Source: Burkholderiales bacterium
GTDB taxonomy: Bacteria; Pseudomonadota; Gammaproteobacteria; Burkholderiales; Burkholderiaceae_C
Length of the DNA stretch: 64,000 nt
Direction: 5' to 3'
NCBI GenBank assembly: GCA_016213325.1
Contig: JACRAY010000014.1
Location: 124,001 to 188,000, forward strand
The first letter of the stretch is position 1, and every line of letters starts with the position of its first letter. A program made the position numbers and the translations under genes. Positions 42,921-52,860 of the stretch are shown one piece after another. The notes under the pieces are model-generated. The model saw nothing but the letters and a program-made list of their open reading frames with translations. It did no database searches and was not told the origin of the DNA.

Positions 42921-45900
42921 GTGGAAATCACCCCTCCCCCCTCCGGGGGGAGGCTGGGAGGGGGGCTGGCCCGCCACTTCGCAGCCAGCCGGTCGAACCC
43001 CAGGTAAATCACCGGCGTCGTGAACAACGTCAGCAACTGGCTCACGATCAGCCCGCCGAAAATCGCCAGCCCCAGCGGCCTGCGCAACTCGGCGCCCTCG
43101 CCCCACCCCAGCATCAGCGGCACCGCGGCGAACAGCGCCGCCAGCGTCGTCATCAGGATCGGCCGGAAGCGCAGCAGCGCCGCCTGGTGGATCGCCTCGC
43201 GCGCCGACTTGCCTTCGTTGCGCTCGGCATCGATCGCGAAGTCGATCATCATGATCGCGTTCTTCTTCACGATGCCGATCAGCAGGATGATGCCGATGAT
43301 GCCGATCACGCCCAGGTCGTTGCCGGTCACCATCAGCGCCAGCAGCGCGCCCACGCCGGCCGACGGCAGCGTGGACAGGATGGTCAGCGGGTGGATGTAG
43401 CTCTCATACAGCACTCCCAGCACGATGTAGACGCACACCACCGCAGCCAGGATCAGCCACAGCTGGTTGGCGAGCGACGTTTCATAGGCACCGGCCGCGC
43501 CGAGGAAGGTCATGGTCACGCCGGGCGGCAGCTTGATGTCCCTGGCCACCTCGCGGATCGTGTCGACCGCGCGGCCCAGCGATACGCCGGGCGCGGTGTC
43601 GAAGCCCACGGTAGTGGCCGGGTACTGCGCCACGTGCGTCACCTGCAGGGGCGCGGGCCGCTCGGTGATGCGCGCCACGGCCGACAGGGGCGTCGGCTCG
43701 CCCGAGCCGGTGCGCAATTGCACCGACGCCAGCGTGGCGGGCGATGCCAGCACGCCCTGCCGTGCCTCCAGCACCACCCGGTACTGGTTGGTCTCGGTGA
43801 AGATGGTCGAGACGATGCGCTGGCCGAACGCGCTGTACAGCGCCTCGTCGATCGCGGAAGCCGAGATGCTGAGGCGCGCCGCCGTGTCGCGGTCGACGTC
43901 CACGTAGATCGCGGTGCCGCGCGCGTCGGCATCGGTCTGCACGTTGCGCAGGTCCCGCTCCTGCTGCAATGCCTGCGTGAGCCGCACGGCCCAGTCGGTG
44001 ACGGTCGGCGTGTCCGACGACTCCAGCGCCAGCCGGTACTGTGTGGGGCCGGTCTCCGACTCGATGGTGAGATCCTGCACCGGCTGCAGGTACAGCTTGA
44101 CGCCCGCCACCTGCTGGCCGCGTTGCCGCAGGTTGTCCATCACCCGTTGCAGCGACGGCCGCGAGTCCTTCAGGTTCACCAGCATGCGGCCGGTGTGCAG
44201 CATGGTGTTGTTGGCCGCATCCACGCCGACGAAGCTGGCGATGGAGGCCACCGACGGGTCTTCCACCAGTTGCTGCGCCACTTGCTGCTGCAGCCTGGCC
44301 ATGCGCGTGTACGACACCGACTGCGGCGCCTCCACGCGCACCTGCAGCTGCCCCGAGTCCTGCGTGGGGAACAGGCCCTTGGGTATCCAGATGTAGAGCA
44401 GCACCGTCAGCACCAGCGTGCCCAGCGCCACCAGCAGCGTGGCACCCTGCCGCGCCAGCACCCACACCAGCGCGCGGTCGTAGTGGTGGATCAGCCGGTC
44501 GAAGCGGCGCTGCATGCGCCCGCCCCATCCCGTCTCGCCGCCCGGGTGCGCCTTGAGCCAGCGCGCCGACATCATCGGCACCAGCGTCAGCGACACCACC
44601 GCCGAGATCAGGATGGTGATGGCCAGCGTCACCGCGAACTCGCGGAACAGCCGCCCGATGACGTCGCCCATGAACAGCAGCGGGATCAGCACGGCGATGA
44701 GCGACACCGTCAGCGAGATGATGGTGAAGCCGATCTCGCTGGCGCCCTTGAAGGCCGCTTCCAGCGGCGGGTCGCCTGCTTCCACGTGGCGCGAGATGTT
44801 CTCGATCATGACGATCGCGTCGTCCACCACGAAGCCGGTGGCGATGGTCAGCGCCATCAGCGACAGGTTGTTCAGGCTGTAGCCCAGCAGGTAGGTCACG
44901 CCGCAGGTGCCGATGAGCGAGATGGGCACGGCCAGGCTCGCGATCAGCGTGGCGCGCGGGCTGTGCAGGAAGGCGAAGATCACCAGCACCACCAGCACGA
45001 CCGCCAGCACCAGCTCCAGCTGCACGTGGTGCACCGACGCGCGGATGCCGGTGGTGCGGTCGGCGAGCACGTCGACCTGGATCGAAGCGGGCAGGCCGGC
45101 CGTCAGGTCCGGCAGGCGGTCCTTGATCGCGTCCACCGTGGCGATGACGTTGGCGCCGGGCTGGCGCTGAACGTTGAGGATGATGGCGGGCTTGAGCCCG
45201 GCCCAGGCGCCGAGCTTCACGTTCTCGGTGCTCTCCACCACGTGCGCCACCTGGCCCAGGCGCACCGGCGCCCTGTTGCGGAAAGCGACGACCAGGTTCG
45301 AGTAGTCGGCGGCCGTGCGCAACTGGTCGTTGGAATTGATCGTGTAGGCGCGCGTCGGCCCGTCGATGCTGCCCTTGGCCGCGTTGGCGTTGGCCTGCGA
45401 GATCGAGGTCCGCACGTTGTCGAGCGTGAGGCCCAGCGAGGCCAGCGCCTGGTTGTCGGCTTGTATGCGCACCGCGGGTCGCTGCCCGCCGGCCAGCGTG
45501 ACCAGCCCCACGCCGCCCACCTGGCTGATCTTCAGCGCCAGCCGCGTGTCGGCGATGTTGCGCACCTCGGTCAGCGGCAGCGTGTCGGACGTGATGGCCA
45601 GCGTGAGCACCGGCGCGTCGGCCGGGTTCACCTTGGCATAGACTGGGGGTGCCGGCAGGTCCGACGGCAGCAGCGAACCGCCGGCGTTGATGGCGGCCTG
45701 CACCTGCTGCTCGGCCACGTCGAGCGCGAGGCCCAGCGTGAACTGCAACGTGACGCTTGACACGCCGGCCGCGCTGGTGGAACTCATGCGCGACAGGCCG
45801 GCCATCTGGCCGAACTGGCGTTCCAGCGGCGCCGTCACCGTCTGCGCCATCACTTCGGGACTGGCGCCGGGATACAGGGTCTGAACCTGGATCGTCGGGT

Positions 45901-46033
45901 AGTCCACTTGCGGCAAGGCCGCCAGCGGCATGAACCTGAGCCCGACCAGCCCGGCCAGCACGATCGCCACCATCAGGAGCGACGTCGCGACCGGTCGCAG
46001 GATGAAGGGGCGCGAAGGCCCTCCGCCCTCCAT
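42917..46033 (-). CDS. mdtB: RND multidrug efflux permease, MdtB-like
   Basis: A 1038-residue HAE1 RND pump. It begins with [22 protein letters not shown], typical of MdtB, followed by [21 protein letters not shown]. The proton-relay pair is in [15 protein letters not shown]. Start choice: the ATG at 46033 overlaps the mdtA stop as TGATG; a GTG three bases upstream is also possible, with a GGAGG site 6 (GTG) or 9 (ATG) bases away. It forms the efflux complex with MdtC, MdtA and the outer-membrane lipoprotein. The extreme C-terminus is made of repeat-derived sequence. Confidence 0.92.
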   Translation of the reverse strand: MEGGGPSRPFILRPVATSLLMVAIVLAGLVGLRFMPLAALPQVDYPTIQVQTLYPGASPEVMAQTVTAPLERQFGQMAGLSRMSSTSAAGVSSVTLQFTLGLALDVAEQQVQAAINAGGSLLPSDLPAPPVYAKVNPADAPVLTLAITSDTLPLTEVRNIADTRLALKISQVGGVGLVTLAGGQRPAVRIQADNQALASLGLTLDNVRTSISQANANAAKGSIDGPTRAYTINSNDQLRTAADYSNLVVAFRNRAPVRLGQVAHVVESTENVKLGAWAGLKPAIILNVQRQPGANVIATVDAIKDRLPDLTAGLPASIQVDVLADRTTGIRASVHHVQLELVLAVVLVVLVIFAFLHSPRATLIASLAVPISLIGTCGVTYLLGYSLNNLSLMALTIATGFVVDDAIVMIENISRHVEAGDPPLEAAFKGASEIGFTIISLTVSLIAVLIPLLFMGDVIGRLFREFAVTLAITILISAVVSLTLVPMMSARWLKAHPGGETGWGGRMQRRFDRLIHHYDRALVWVLARQGATLLVALGTLVLTVLLYIWIPKGLFPTQDSGQLQVRVEAPQSVSYTRMARLQQQVAQQLVEDPSVASIASFVGVDAANNTMLHTGRMLVNLKDSRPSLQRVMDNLRQRGQQVAGVKLYLQPVQDLTIESETGPTQYRLALESSDTPTVTDWAVRLTQALQQERDLRNVQTDADARGTAIYVDVDRDTAARLSISASAIDEALYSAFGQRIVSTIFTETNQYRVVLEARQGVLASPATLASVQLRTGSGEPTPLSAVARITERPAPLQVTHVAQYPATTVGFDTAPGVSLGRAVDTIREVARDIKLPPGVTMTFLGAAGAYETSLANQLWLILAAVVCVYIVLGVLYESYIHPLTILSTLPSAGVGALLALMVTGNDLGVIGIIGIILLIGIVKKNAIMMIDFAIDAERNEGKSAREAIHQAALLRFRPILMTTLAALFAAVPLMLGWGEGAELRRPLGLAIFGGLIVSQLLTLFTTPVIYLGFDRLAAKWRASPPPSLPPEGGGVIST
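42931..42966. repeat. C/G-homopolymer palindromic repeat at the mdtB-mdtC junction
   Basis: CCCCTCCCCCCTCCGGGGGG followed by AGGCTGGGAGGGGG gives a strong hairpin. It encodes the last residues of MdtB ([14 protein letters not shown]) and, on the minus strand, supplies the GGAGGGG ribosome site of mdtC. Confidence 0.6.
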
Positions 46034-47523
46034 CACTCGCGGCCTCCGGCGCCGCCTTCGCCGCGCTGCCGGAAGCGCTCACGCACGGCCGCGCGTTCCT
46101 CGGGCGACATCGCCTCCATGCGCTTGCGGCGTTCCTCGCGCTGCTCGGGCGTGAGGTTGGCGCCGCGGTTCGCACCCATGACGGCCGATGCAGGCGCAAA
46201 CGGCGTCGGGGCCTGCGCAGCCGAAGCGCCGGTGAACGCTTGCGAAGCGCCAGATGCCGCCGGTTGCGCCGCATCGCTGCGGCGCCGGCGGCCGCCTTCG
46301 GCCGCGCCCGTTGCGCGCGGCGCATCGCCCGCCAGCAGCACGCGCGAGCCGTCGCGCAGGCGGTCAGCCCCTTCGGTGATCACCTTTTCGCCCACCTGCA
46401 GGCCGCTGGCGACCTGCACCCTGTCGCCCATCGGCTGGCCGCGCACCACCGGCCTGAGCTTCACCGTGCGGTCGTCCATCAGCACGAACACGTGCTCGCC
46501 CGATGGGCCTTGCCGCAACGCAGCCACCGGCACCACCACGGCATTGACTATGGTGCGCAGCTTCAGCTCCACGTTGACGAACTGGCTGGGAAACAACTGC
46601 AGCCGCGCATTGTTGAAGCGCGCTTTCGCGCGCACCGTGCCGGTCTGCGCGTCGACCTGGTTGTCCAGCGAGCCGAAGGCACCCGTGTCGAGGAGTGTCG
46701 TGCGCGTGCGGTCGAACGCCTTCGCTTCCATGAACGCGCCCGAGTTGTGCTGCAGCCACGACGCATGGTCCTGCGGAATGGCGAACTCCACGTCGATCGG
46801 CATGAGTTGCGTGATGACCGCCACGCCATTGGCGTCGCCCGGCCCGACCACGTTGCCCACGTCCACCGTGCGCAGGCCCACGCGGCCGCTGATGGGCGCG
46901 ACGATGCGCGTATAGGCGAGGTTCAGCCGCGCTGCCGCCTCGTTGGCGCGGTCGGTCACGATCGCGGCTTCGAACTGCTTCACCTGCGCCGCCTGGGTGT
47001 CCACTTCCTGCCGCGCGATCGAGTCCAGCTTGAGCAGTGTCTCGTAGCGCTGCAGCGTGACGCGCGCCGCATTCAGTTGCGCCTCGTTGCGCTGCCGCGC
47101 GCCGATCGCCTGCTGCAGGGCCATCTCGAAGGGACGCGGGTCGATCTCGGCCAGCACGTCGCCCTTCTTCACCGCCTGGCCCTCCTTGAACATCAAGCGC
47201 TGCAGCACACCTGACACCTGCGGCCGCACACGCACGGTGGCGTGGGGTACCACGGTGCCCAGCGCGTCGATGACCACGGGAATGTCGGCCGACTCGGCCA
47301 CGGCGACCCCGACCGTGGTGGCACCGCCCCGCCCACCGCCGAAACCACCGCCGCCGCCCCCGGGCGCGCGGGCCCCAGCCGGCGGCTTGTCGGCGGTGTC
47401 GGGGTGAGTCAGGCTCCAGGCCAGCCAGGCCAGGGCGGCCATGGCCAGCACGGCAATGACGCTGCCGATCACGAGGCCGCGGCGGCTCATCCGAGCGGGG
47501 GTGGAGTCTGGGAACGGCGGCAT
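46033..47523 (-). CDS. mdtA: RND efflux periplasmic adaptor, MdtA-like
   Basis: A 496-residue membrane fusion protein. One N-terminal membrane anchor (about 15-37) is followed by a glycine-rich linker ([14 protein letters not shown]). The barrel-sandwich and hairpin regions show [34 protein letters not shown], then [22 protein letters not shown] and a beta-barrel. An unusual ~100-residue basic/alanine-rich tail ends with [20 protein letters not shown] repeats. It bridges MdtBC to the outer-membrane channel. It is the first gene of the four-gene efflux operon. No clear ribosome site precedes the ATG, so a later start is possible. Confidence 0.9.
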   Translation of the reverse strand: MPPFPDSTPARMSRRGLVIGSVIAVLAMAALAWLAWSLTHPDTADKPPAGARAPGGGGGGFGGGRGGATTVGVAVAESADIPVVIDALGTVVPHATVRVRPQVSGVLQRLMFKEGQAVKKGDVLAEIDPRPFEMALQQAIGARQRNEAQLNAARVTLQRYETLLKLDSIARQEVDTQAAQVKQFEAAIVTDRANEAAARLNLAYTRIVAPISGRVGLRTVDVGNVVGPGDANGVAVITQLMPIDVEFAIPQDHASWLQHNSGAFMEAKAFDRTRTTLLDTGAFGSLDNQVDAQTGTVRAKARFNNARLQLFPSQFVNVELKLRTIVNAVVVPVAALRQGPSGEHVFVLMDDRTVKLRPVVRGQPMGDRVQVASGLQVGEKVITEGADRLRDGSRVLLAGDAPRATGAAEGGRRRRSDAAQPAASGASQAFTGASAAQAPTPFAPASAVMGANRGANLTPEQREERRKRMEAMSPEERAAVRERFRQRGEGGAGGRE

Positions 47524-47685
47524 GGGTGGGTTCGTTCTTCTGTGGTGCGCATGGCTGAGTCACGGCAACGGTGCTGCGAGCGTGCGGCACCGTATGCATG
47601 AGGTTCGCCAGCGAGTGGCGGATTCGCTTGTAGGATGGCGCGCCGCTGTATCGCGGCTATGTGGTTTTGTTGCGGGCGTGTGAAC

Positions 47686-48333
47686 TCAATGCTTCACACG
47701 TCCGCTGGCCACATACACGCCGCCGAGCATGGTGGTATCGACGTGCAGGCCGTCCAGGTGCACCGCCAGCAGGTCCCACGGGCTCGACAAGCCTTCGAAG
47801 GACGTGACCGAATGCATGGCCGCGAGCAACACGAAAGCGTTGGTCGGCAGCATCCACGGCGGCGCCCATTGCAGCCCCGCTGCCGCCACCCGCGCACCGG
47901 GCTTCAGGTGAGCGACGATGCGCCCGATGCCGCCGGCATCGCGCAGGATGTCATGGGTGAAGTGGAACAGCACGGCGTCGGCGCGGCCCTTGACGACAGC
48001 GGAAGCGGCGGGCTTCTCGACCAGCTCGACGTTGCGCCAGTGGTGTTCCTTCACGCGCTCGCGCGCCTGGGCCAGCATCTCGGGGCACTGGTCGATGCCG
48101 GTGATGCGCCCCCTGGGGCCGACGCCGTCTTCGAGCAGGCCGAAACTCAGTCCGGTGCCGCAACCGACGTCCAGCACCCATTGGCCCGGCTGCAGGTCGA
48201 GCTTGTCGACCGCAGCCGTGCGGATCGGCTCGAATGCGGCCAGCTCGGTGTCGTAGATGCGCGCGCGCAAGCGATACTGCTCGAGCGACACCGAACGGTC
48301 GGGCTTGCTGCGGTTGCCGGGCCATGTGCCCAT
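47686..48333 (-). CDS. Class I SAM-dependent methyltransferase
   Basis: A 215-residue methyltransferase. Motif I WVLDVGCGTGLSFGLLEDG, motif II-type GITGIDQCPEMLAQARERV. Post-motif features DAVLFHFTHDILRD and GARVAAAGLQWAPPW suggest a lipid or small-molecule substrate rather than nucleic acid. It starts 10 bases after the UspA stop on the same strand, so the two are likely co-transcribed. A 162-base gap without any gene separates it from mdtA. Confidence 0.82.
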   Translation of the reverse strand: MGTWPGNRSKPDRSVSLEQYRLRARIYDTELAAFEPIRTAAVDKLDLQPGQWVLDVGCGTGLSFGLLEDGVGPRGRITGIDQCPEMLAQARERVKEHHWRNVELVEKPAASAVVKGRADAVLFHFTHDILRDAGGIGRIVAHLKPGARVAAAGLQWAPPWMLPTNAFVLLAAMHSVTSFEGLSSPWDLLAVHLDGLHVDTTMLGGVYVASGRVKH

Positions 48334-48343
48334 TTCATGGCTT

Positions 48344-48781
48344 TCAGTGCGTGATGACCACCAGCACGCTGCACGGCGAGTGCTCGATCAGTGCGCCGGA
48401 GATGGAGCCGCGCCACCAGCGCGCGGCCCAGCTTTCCAGGTGCTTGTGGCCCACCACGACCAGGTCGGCGCCGATCTTCCTGGCGTACTTGGTGATTTCG
48501 TCGATGGCCTCGCCCACCACCACTTCGCCGCGGGCCGTGTTGCCCGACTCGGACAGGCGGCGCAGCCCGTCGTCGAGCACAGCCTGGTACTTCTTCTTCT
48601 CGCGCTCTTCCAGTTCGACGTCGTACACGCCGCCTTCGAGCCCGACGAAGCTCATGGCCGAGGGCATGACCGCAACGAGGTACACCTCGGAATGGCCCCA
48701 CAGGGCGACGTCCTGGGTGTCCAGCAGGGCCTTCTGGCCCGCATCCGAGCCGTCGTAGGCCAGCAGAATCCGCTTGTACAT
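48344..48781 (-). CDS. Universal stress protein UspA family
   Basis: A 145-residue single-domain Usp. N-terminal MYKRILLAYDGSDAGQKALL and C-terminal GADLVVVGHKHLESWAARWWRGSIS then SPCSVLVV match the family. The G-2x-G-9x-G(S/T) ATP-binding pattern is imperfect (GHKH...GSIS), so ATP binding is possible but uncertain. Start ATG at 48781. The neighbouring methyltransferase is probably in the same transcript. Confidence 0.87.
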   Translation of the reverse strand: MYKRILLAYDGSDAGQKALLDTQDVALWGHSEVYLVAVMPSAMSFVGLEGGVYDVELEEREKKKYQAVLDDGLRRLSESGNTARGEVVVGEAIDEITKYARKIGADLVVVGHKHLESWAARWWRGSISGALIEHSPCSVLVVITH

Positions 48782-48820
48782 GGCGCCCCCGATCTATGTG
48801 TTGTGCGCGCTAAGCATAGA

Positions 48821-50230
48821 TCAACGGATGGCGGCGAGGAAGTCCTTGTCGAAATGGGTTTCCACGTAGTCCGCGAGGCCGTCGAACACGCTGTCGAGCG
48901 TGGGCGCCTGCGCGCCGAACAGGGCCCGCAGCACGCGGGCGTCCTCGAACAGCCCGTGCAGGTAGACGCCCAATACATTGCCATCCATGTTTTGCCAGCC
49001 CAGCCCGTCCGGCAGGATGGCGCGGGCGCTCGCCATGGCCGGGTGCTGGGCCGTGTGGCCGTGGTGGATTTCGTAACCGTCGACTTCGACGCCCGAGAGC
49101 GCGTCCCACGGGCCGGCCAGCGGACCGAAGACGGACGTGGTGCGCCGCACCGTCTTCGTGCGTTCGAAGCGCGTGACGAGCGGCAACAGGCCCAGGCCCG
49201 GTGCATTGCCTTCGATGTCGCGTTCGTCGACCAGCGCTTCACCCAGCATCTGCAGGCCGCCGCAGACGCCCAGCACCTTGCCACCACGTTGCGCGAAAGC
49301 CGCAATCGCGCGGTCGAGGCCCTGCTCGCGCAGCCAGGCGAGGTCGCCGCTGGTGTGTTTGGAGCCGGGGAGGATGATCCAGTCGGCATGGGCCAGGTGC
49401 GAGGGATGGCGAGCCCAGGTGAGGCGGGTGAACCTGGAGAGGAACTGGAACTCGTCGTGGTTGCTGATGCGCGGGTAGGCGATGACGGCGACGGTGGGCA
49501 GCGGAGCTGCCCACCCTACGGGGGACGGCGCGAAGAGGGAGTCCTCTTCAGGCAGGCCGTGGTCGCGCCACATCGGAAGGGTCGCCACAACGGGAACGCC
49601 GGTCAGTCGCTCCAATTGCTCCGGGCCAGGCGACAACAGGGAGGCGTCGCCCCGAAACTTGTTCAGCACGAAGCCGCGCAGCAGTGCGCGCTCGTCAGGC
49701 TCGAGCAGGGACCACGTGCCGTAGAGATGCGCGAAGGCGCCGCCGCGGTCGATGTCGGTCACCAGCAGGCAGCTGGCATTGGCATGCCGCGCCACGCGCA
49801 TGTTCACGTAGTCGCTGGACTTCAGGTTGATCTCGGCGGGCGAGCCCGCGCCTTCGATCACCACCACGTCGTTCTCCGCACGCAGCTCGTCGAGCGCACG
49901 CGACGCGATGGGCCACAGCCGCTCGCTGCGCTCGCGCCACGGCATGGCGGTGAGCTCTTCGTCCACCTGCCCCATCACCACCACCTGGCTGTGCGTGTCG
50001 CGCTCGGGCTTCAGTAGCACGGGGTTCATGCGCACGTCGGGCTGCGCGCGCGCCGCCAGCGCCTGGAAGTACTGCGCACTCCCGATCTCGCCGCCGTCCA
50101 CCACGCGCGCGTTGTTACTCATGTTCTGCGCCTTGAACGGCGCCACCTTCAGCCCTTGCCGCGCGAACCAGCGGCACAACGCCGTGGCGAGCCAGCTCTT
50201 GCCCGCCCCGCTGGTCGTGCCCAGCACCAT
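48821..50230 (-). CDS. cobQ: Cobyric acid synthase
   Basis: A 469-residue enzyme that amidates adenosylcobyrinic acid a,c-diamide to cobyric acid. The N-terminal ATP-binding half starts MVLGTTSGAGKSWL, with FKAQNMSNNARVV. The C-terminal glutamine amidotransferase half has the nucleophile cysteine in VLGVCGGLQMLG and the histidine regions YEIHHGH and GVYLHGLFED. A palindromic repeat encodes about residues 237-247 in the linker between halves. ATG 50230 starts right at the P-loop; a TTG at 50254 with an upstream GGAAGAA is an alternative and would overlap the ATPase gene by 11 bases. It is last in the B12 uptake operon. Confidence 0.9.
   Translation of the reverse strand: MVLGTTSGAGKSWLATALCRWFARQGLKVAPFKAQNMSNNARVVDGGEIGSAQYFQALAARAQPDVRMNPVLLKPERDTHSQVVVMGQVDEELTAMPWRERSERLWPIASRALDELRAENDVVVIEGAGSPAEINLKSSDYVNMRVARHANASCLLVTDIDRGGAFAHLYGTWSLLEPDERALLRGFVLNKFRGDASLLSPGPEQLERLTGVPVVATLPMWRDHGLPEEDSLFAPSPVGWAAPLPTVAVIAYPRISNHDEFQFLSRFTRLTWARHPSHLAHADWIILPGSKHTSGDLAWLREQGLDRAIAAFAQRGGKVLGVCGGLQMLGEALVDERDIEGNAPGLGLLPLVTRFERTKTVRRTTSVFGPLAGPWDALSGVEVDGYEIHHGHTAQHPAMASARAILPDGLGWQNMDGNVLGVYLHGLFEDARVLRALFGAQAPTLDSVFDGLADYVETHFDKDFLAAIR
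49493..49520. repeat. Palindromic repeat inside cobQ
   Basis: GGTGGGCAGC-GGA-GCTGCCCACC followed by CTACG differs from the intergenic copy at 23063-23090 only in the loop. In the coding direction it gives residues PVGWAAPLP between the ATPase and amidotransferase halves and keeps the frame. Confidence 0.85.
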
Positions 50231-50235
50231 CCAAC

Positions 50236-50256
50236 AATGGGGGTCAGATTCCAATT
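50236..50256. repeat. Dispersed 21-base repeat, copy 2
   Basis: The exact reverse complement of the 21-mer at 38298-38318. It overlaps the stop codon of the ABC ATPase gene and the region just before cobQ. It also supplies the possible alternative TTG start of cobQ. Confidence 0.85.
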
Positions 50257-51050
50257 AATTCTTCCGCGGGCAGCGCGACGAACTGCTTACCCACCGATTG
50301 CACCCGGATCCGGTTGTCGAACACGCGCTCGACCGCCCGATGCGTCGCCGCATCGGCACACGCCCCATGATGCACCACGCGCCCCTCGGCAATGACGGCC
50401 AGCTCATCCGCATGCAGCGCCATCGTGATCTCGTGCAGCACGCTCACTGCCGTGCCGCCACGCGCCACGTGCCGCCGCACGATGGCGAGCCAGTCGGCCT
50501 GGTGCGGCGGGTCCAGGCTGGCCAGCGGCTCATCCATCACCAGCACGGGCGCGCGCACTGCCAAAGCGCGCGCCAGCAGCACGCGCTGCCGCTCGCCGCC
50601 CGACAGGCTGCCCAGCGGACGCGCCGCCCACTGCGCGCACTGGGTCTCTTGCATCGCCCACTGCACCGCCGCTTCGTCGTCGTCGCTGGTGGCCCCCAGC
50701 CAGTCCTGGTGCGGCAGCCGCCCCAGCAGCACGACGTCGCGCGCCCGCAGGTCTTCGGCGCCGCCCTCTCCCTGCCCCAGCCAGGCCACCGTGCGCGCGC
50801 GCTCGCGCTGGCCCCAATCTGACGAGTCGCGCCCCAGCAGGCTCACGCGCCCCTGGTGCGGCAGCAGGTGCGCCAGCGACTTCAGCAGCGTCGACTTGCC
50901 CGCGCCGTTGGGCCCGACCACCGACGTCCAGCGCCCGGCCGGCACCACCAGGTCGATGCCGTGCAGGATCTCGGCGCCGCCGAGCGAAACCCGCAGCCCA
51001 ACGGCCTCGAACGCCGGTGCGCTCACATCGCCCTCCGGTGCATCAGCCAT
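50244..51050 (-). CDS. btuD: ABC transporter ATP-binding protein (vitamin B12 type)
   Basis: A 268-residue ATPase. Walker A VVGPNGAGKSTLLKSL, signature LSGGERQRVLLARAL, Walker B VLVMDEPLASLDP and H-loop VLHEITMALH. It powers the BtuC-like permease and is in the same overlapping operon, behind a cobalamin riboswitch. The ATG at 51050 overlaps the permease 3' end by 28 bases. The last five codons and stop come from the dispersed 21-base repeat. Confidence 0.9.
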   Translation of the reverse strand: MADAPEGDVSAPAFEAVGLRVSLGGAEILHGIDLVVPAGRWTSVVGPNGAGKSTLLKSLAHLLPHQGRVSLLGRDSSDWGQRERARTVAWLGQGEGGAEDLRARDVVLLGRLPHQDWLGATSDDDEAAVQWAMQETQCAQWAARPLGSLSGGERQRVLLARALAVRAPVLVMDEPLASLDPPHQADWLAIVRRHVARGGTAVSVLHEITMALHADELAVIAEGRVVHHGACADAATHRAVERVFDNRIRVQSVGKQFVALPAEELIGI

Positions 51051-52000
51051 AACAGGTAGCCGCCGCCCAGCACCGCCGTAAGCACGCCCACCGGCACTTC
51101 CTGCGGTGCCAGCACCCAGCGCGACAGGACATCCGCCGCCAACAACAGCAAGCCGCCCGCCAATGCCGACAGCGGCAGCAGCCAGCGGTGAGTGGGCTTC
51201 ACCAGCGCGCGCACCACGTGCGGCGCGATCAGCCCGATGAAGGCGATCAGCCCCACCTGCGCCACCGCCGCCGCCGTGGCCAGCGCCATCACGGCGATCA
51301 TCACCAGCCGCACCGGCCGCAAGGCCACGCCGAGGCTTGCCGCCGTGGTCTCGCCCAACGCCAGCGCATCGAGCGAGCGGCTGAACACGACCGCCGTGCC
51401 CAGCGACAGCGCAAGCAGCACAGCCAGCAGCGCGACGCTGTTCCAGCCGAGGAAGCCCGTGGTACCGAGCAGGAAGGCCTGCATCGCCCGCATGATCTCG
51501 GGCACCCAGAACATCACCAGTGCCGAGAACGCGCCGAACACCATGCCCACGATCACGCCCGCCAGCAGCAAGCGCAACGTGTGCTGCACGCCCTTGGCGA
51601 GCCCCAGCGTGATGGCCACGGCCAGCATCGCACCCGCGAATCCCGCTCCCGTTTGCCCGATGCGCGCGAGCACACCGCTGGCCGCACCGGGCACCGAGCC
51701 CGTCACCACCAGCAGCACCGCCACGCCGAAAGCCGCGCCGGTCGCGCTGCCCAGCAAATAGGGGTCGGCCAGCGGATTGCGGAACAGTCCCTGGGCCACT
51801 GCACCCGACAGCCCGAGCAACGCACCGGCCAGCCACGCACCTAGCGTGCGAGGCAACCGGATGTCCCAGACGATGGCCGCAGCCGCGCCCGCGTCGGCCC
51901 ACAAGGGCTCCCAGCCGCGGCTGCCCACCGCCGTGCCGACCACGCAGGCGATGACCGTCGCCGCCAGCAGCAGCACGGCCAGCGGGGCCGGTGCCTTCAC
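51023..52000 (-). CDS. btuC: FecCD-family ABC permease (vitamin B12)
   Basis: A 325-residue permease with about ten hydrophobic segments. Family motifs are DIRLPRTLGAWLAGALLGLSGAVAQGLFRNPLADPYLLGSATGA-like sequence (residues about 48-90) and the EAA-like GLIAFIGLIAPHVVRALVK that contacts the ATPase. It uses a GTG start at 52000 whose GTGA overlaps the stop of the upstream binding-protein gene. Confidence 0.9.
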   Translation of the reverse strand: MKAPAPLAVLLLAATVIACVVGTAVGSRGWEPLWADAGAAAAIVWDIRLPRTLGAWLAGALLGLSGAVAQGLFRNPLADPYLLGSATGAAFGVAVLLVVTGSVPGAASGVLARIGQTGAGFAGAMLAVAITLGLAKGVQHTLRLLLAGVIVGMVFGAFSALVMFWVPEIMRAMQAFLLGTTGFLGWNSVALLAVLLALSLGTAVVFSRSLDALALGETTAASLGVALRPVRLVMIAVMALATAAAVAQVGLIAFIGLIAPHVVRALVKPTHRWLLPLSALAGGLLLLAADVLSRWVLAPQEVPVGVLTAVLGGGYLLWLMHRRAM

Positions 52001-52860
52001 CGCAACTCGCCCTTGAGGCAGGCCGCCATCAGCCGCGCGGCTTCGGCCAGCCGCGGGCCGGGCCGCATGATCACGTCGTTCTGCGCTGCGTCGAAGCCGC
52101 AGATGCGCCCGTTGCGCACTGCGCGAACGCGCGACCAGCCGGGCCGCTGCTTCAGCGAAGCCACCGTGCGGTCCGACACCATGATCAGTTCGGGGTCGGC
52201 GCGCACCACGAATTCCGGATTGAGCTTGGGCACCGTGCCCAGGTTTCCCGGCACGACATTGGTGGCACCCAGGCGCATGAGGATCTCGCCGATGTGCGAC
52301 GACGCGCTGGCGGCATAACCGTCGCTGCCGATCTCGAAGTACACGCTGGTGCCGCGCCGCCCCGGCGGCACGCTGCGTGCCGCCGTGTCGATGTCGGCAT
52401 TGAGCCGCCGCCAAACGGCATCGGCGCGATCGACCTGCAGCAAGCGCCCCACCTTCGCCAGCACACGCTGCACGTCGGACAAGGTGCGCGGCTCCAGCCC
52501 GATGACCGTGATGCCCAGGCCCTCCAGGCGCGACGCCGCGCGCGACGTGCCGCCCAGCAGCACCACGTCGGGCTTCAGGCCCACGATGGTCTCGATGCTC
52601 GCGTCGTCCACGCCGCCCACGCGCGGCAGCTGCGCCGCCTGCGCCGGCCAGTTGGAGAAGCTGTCGACGCCGACCAGCCGGCCGCAGGCGCCCAGCTCGC
52701 ACACCGTCTCGGTCAACGACGGCAGCAGAGACACGATGCGCTTCGGCGCGGCGGGCAGCGTGATGCTGATGCCGCGGTCGTCGACGATGTCGATGACGGC
52801 CCAGGCCTGCGTGCACAGGCTGAGCGCCAGGCAGGCGAGCAGCTTCGCCGCTACGCGCAT
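51997..52860 (-). CDS. btuF: Periplasmic B12-binding protein, BtuF-like
   Basis: A 287-residue TroA-fold binding protein. Signal peptide MRVAAKLLACLALSLCTQAWA is followed by VIDIVDDRGISITLPAAPKRIVSLLPSLTETV, GVDSFSNWP and IETIVGLKPDVVLLG. These are class III binding-protein features, closest to BtuF. The start overlaps the upstream binding-protein gene by ten bases. It would deliver B12 to BtuCD. Confidence 0.88.
   Translation of the reverse strand: MRVAAKLLACLALSLCTQAWAVIDIVDDRGISITLPAAPKRIVSLLPSLTETVCELGACGRLVGVDSFSNWPAQAAQLPRVGGVDDASIETIVGLKPDVVLLGGTSRAASRLEGLGITVIGLEPRTLSDVQRVLAKVGRLLQVDRADAVWRRLNADIDTAARSVPPGRRGTSVYFEIGSDGYAASASSHIGEILMRLGATNVVPGNLGTVPKLNPEFVVRADPELIMVSDRTVASLKQRPGWSRVRAVRNGRICGFDAAQNDVIMRPGPRLAEAARLMAACLKGELR

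Noticed and set aside
39696..43007. 1103-residue plus-strand open frame opposite the RND pump
   Set aside because: It is antisense to a clear RND pump gene; its His/Arg/Gln-rich composition and lack of motifs are typical of GC-rich antisense frames.
43187..45760. 857-residue plus-strand open frame
   Set aside because: Antisense to mdtB; composition is repetitive and unlike a real protein.
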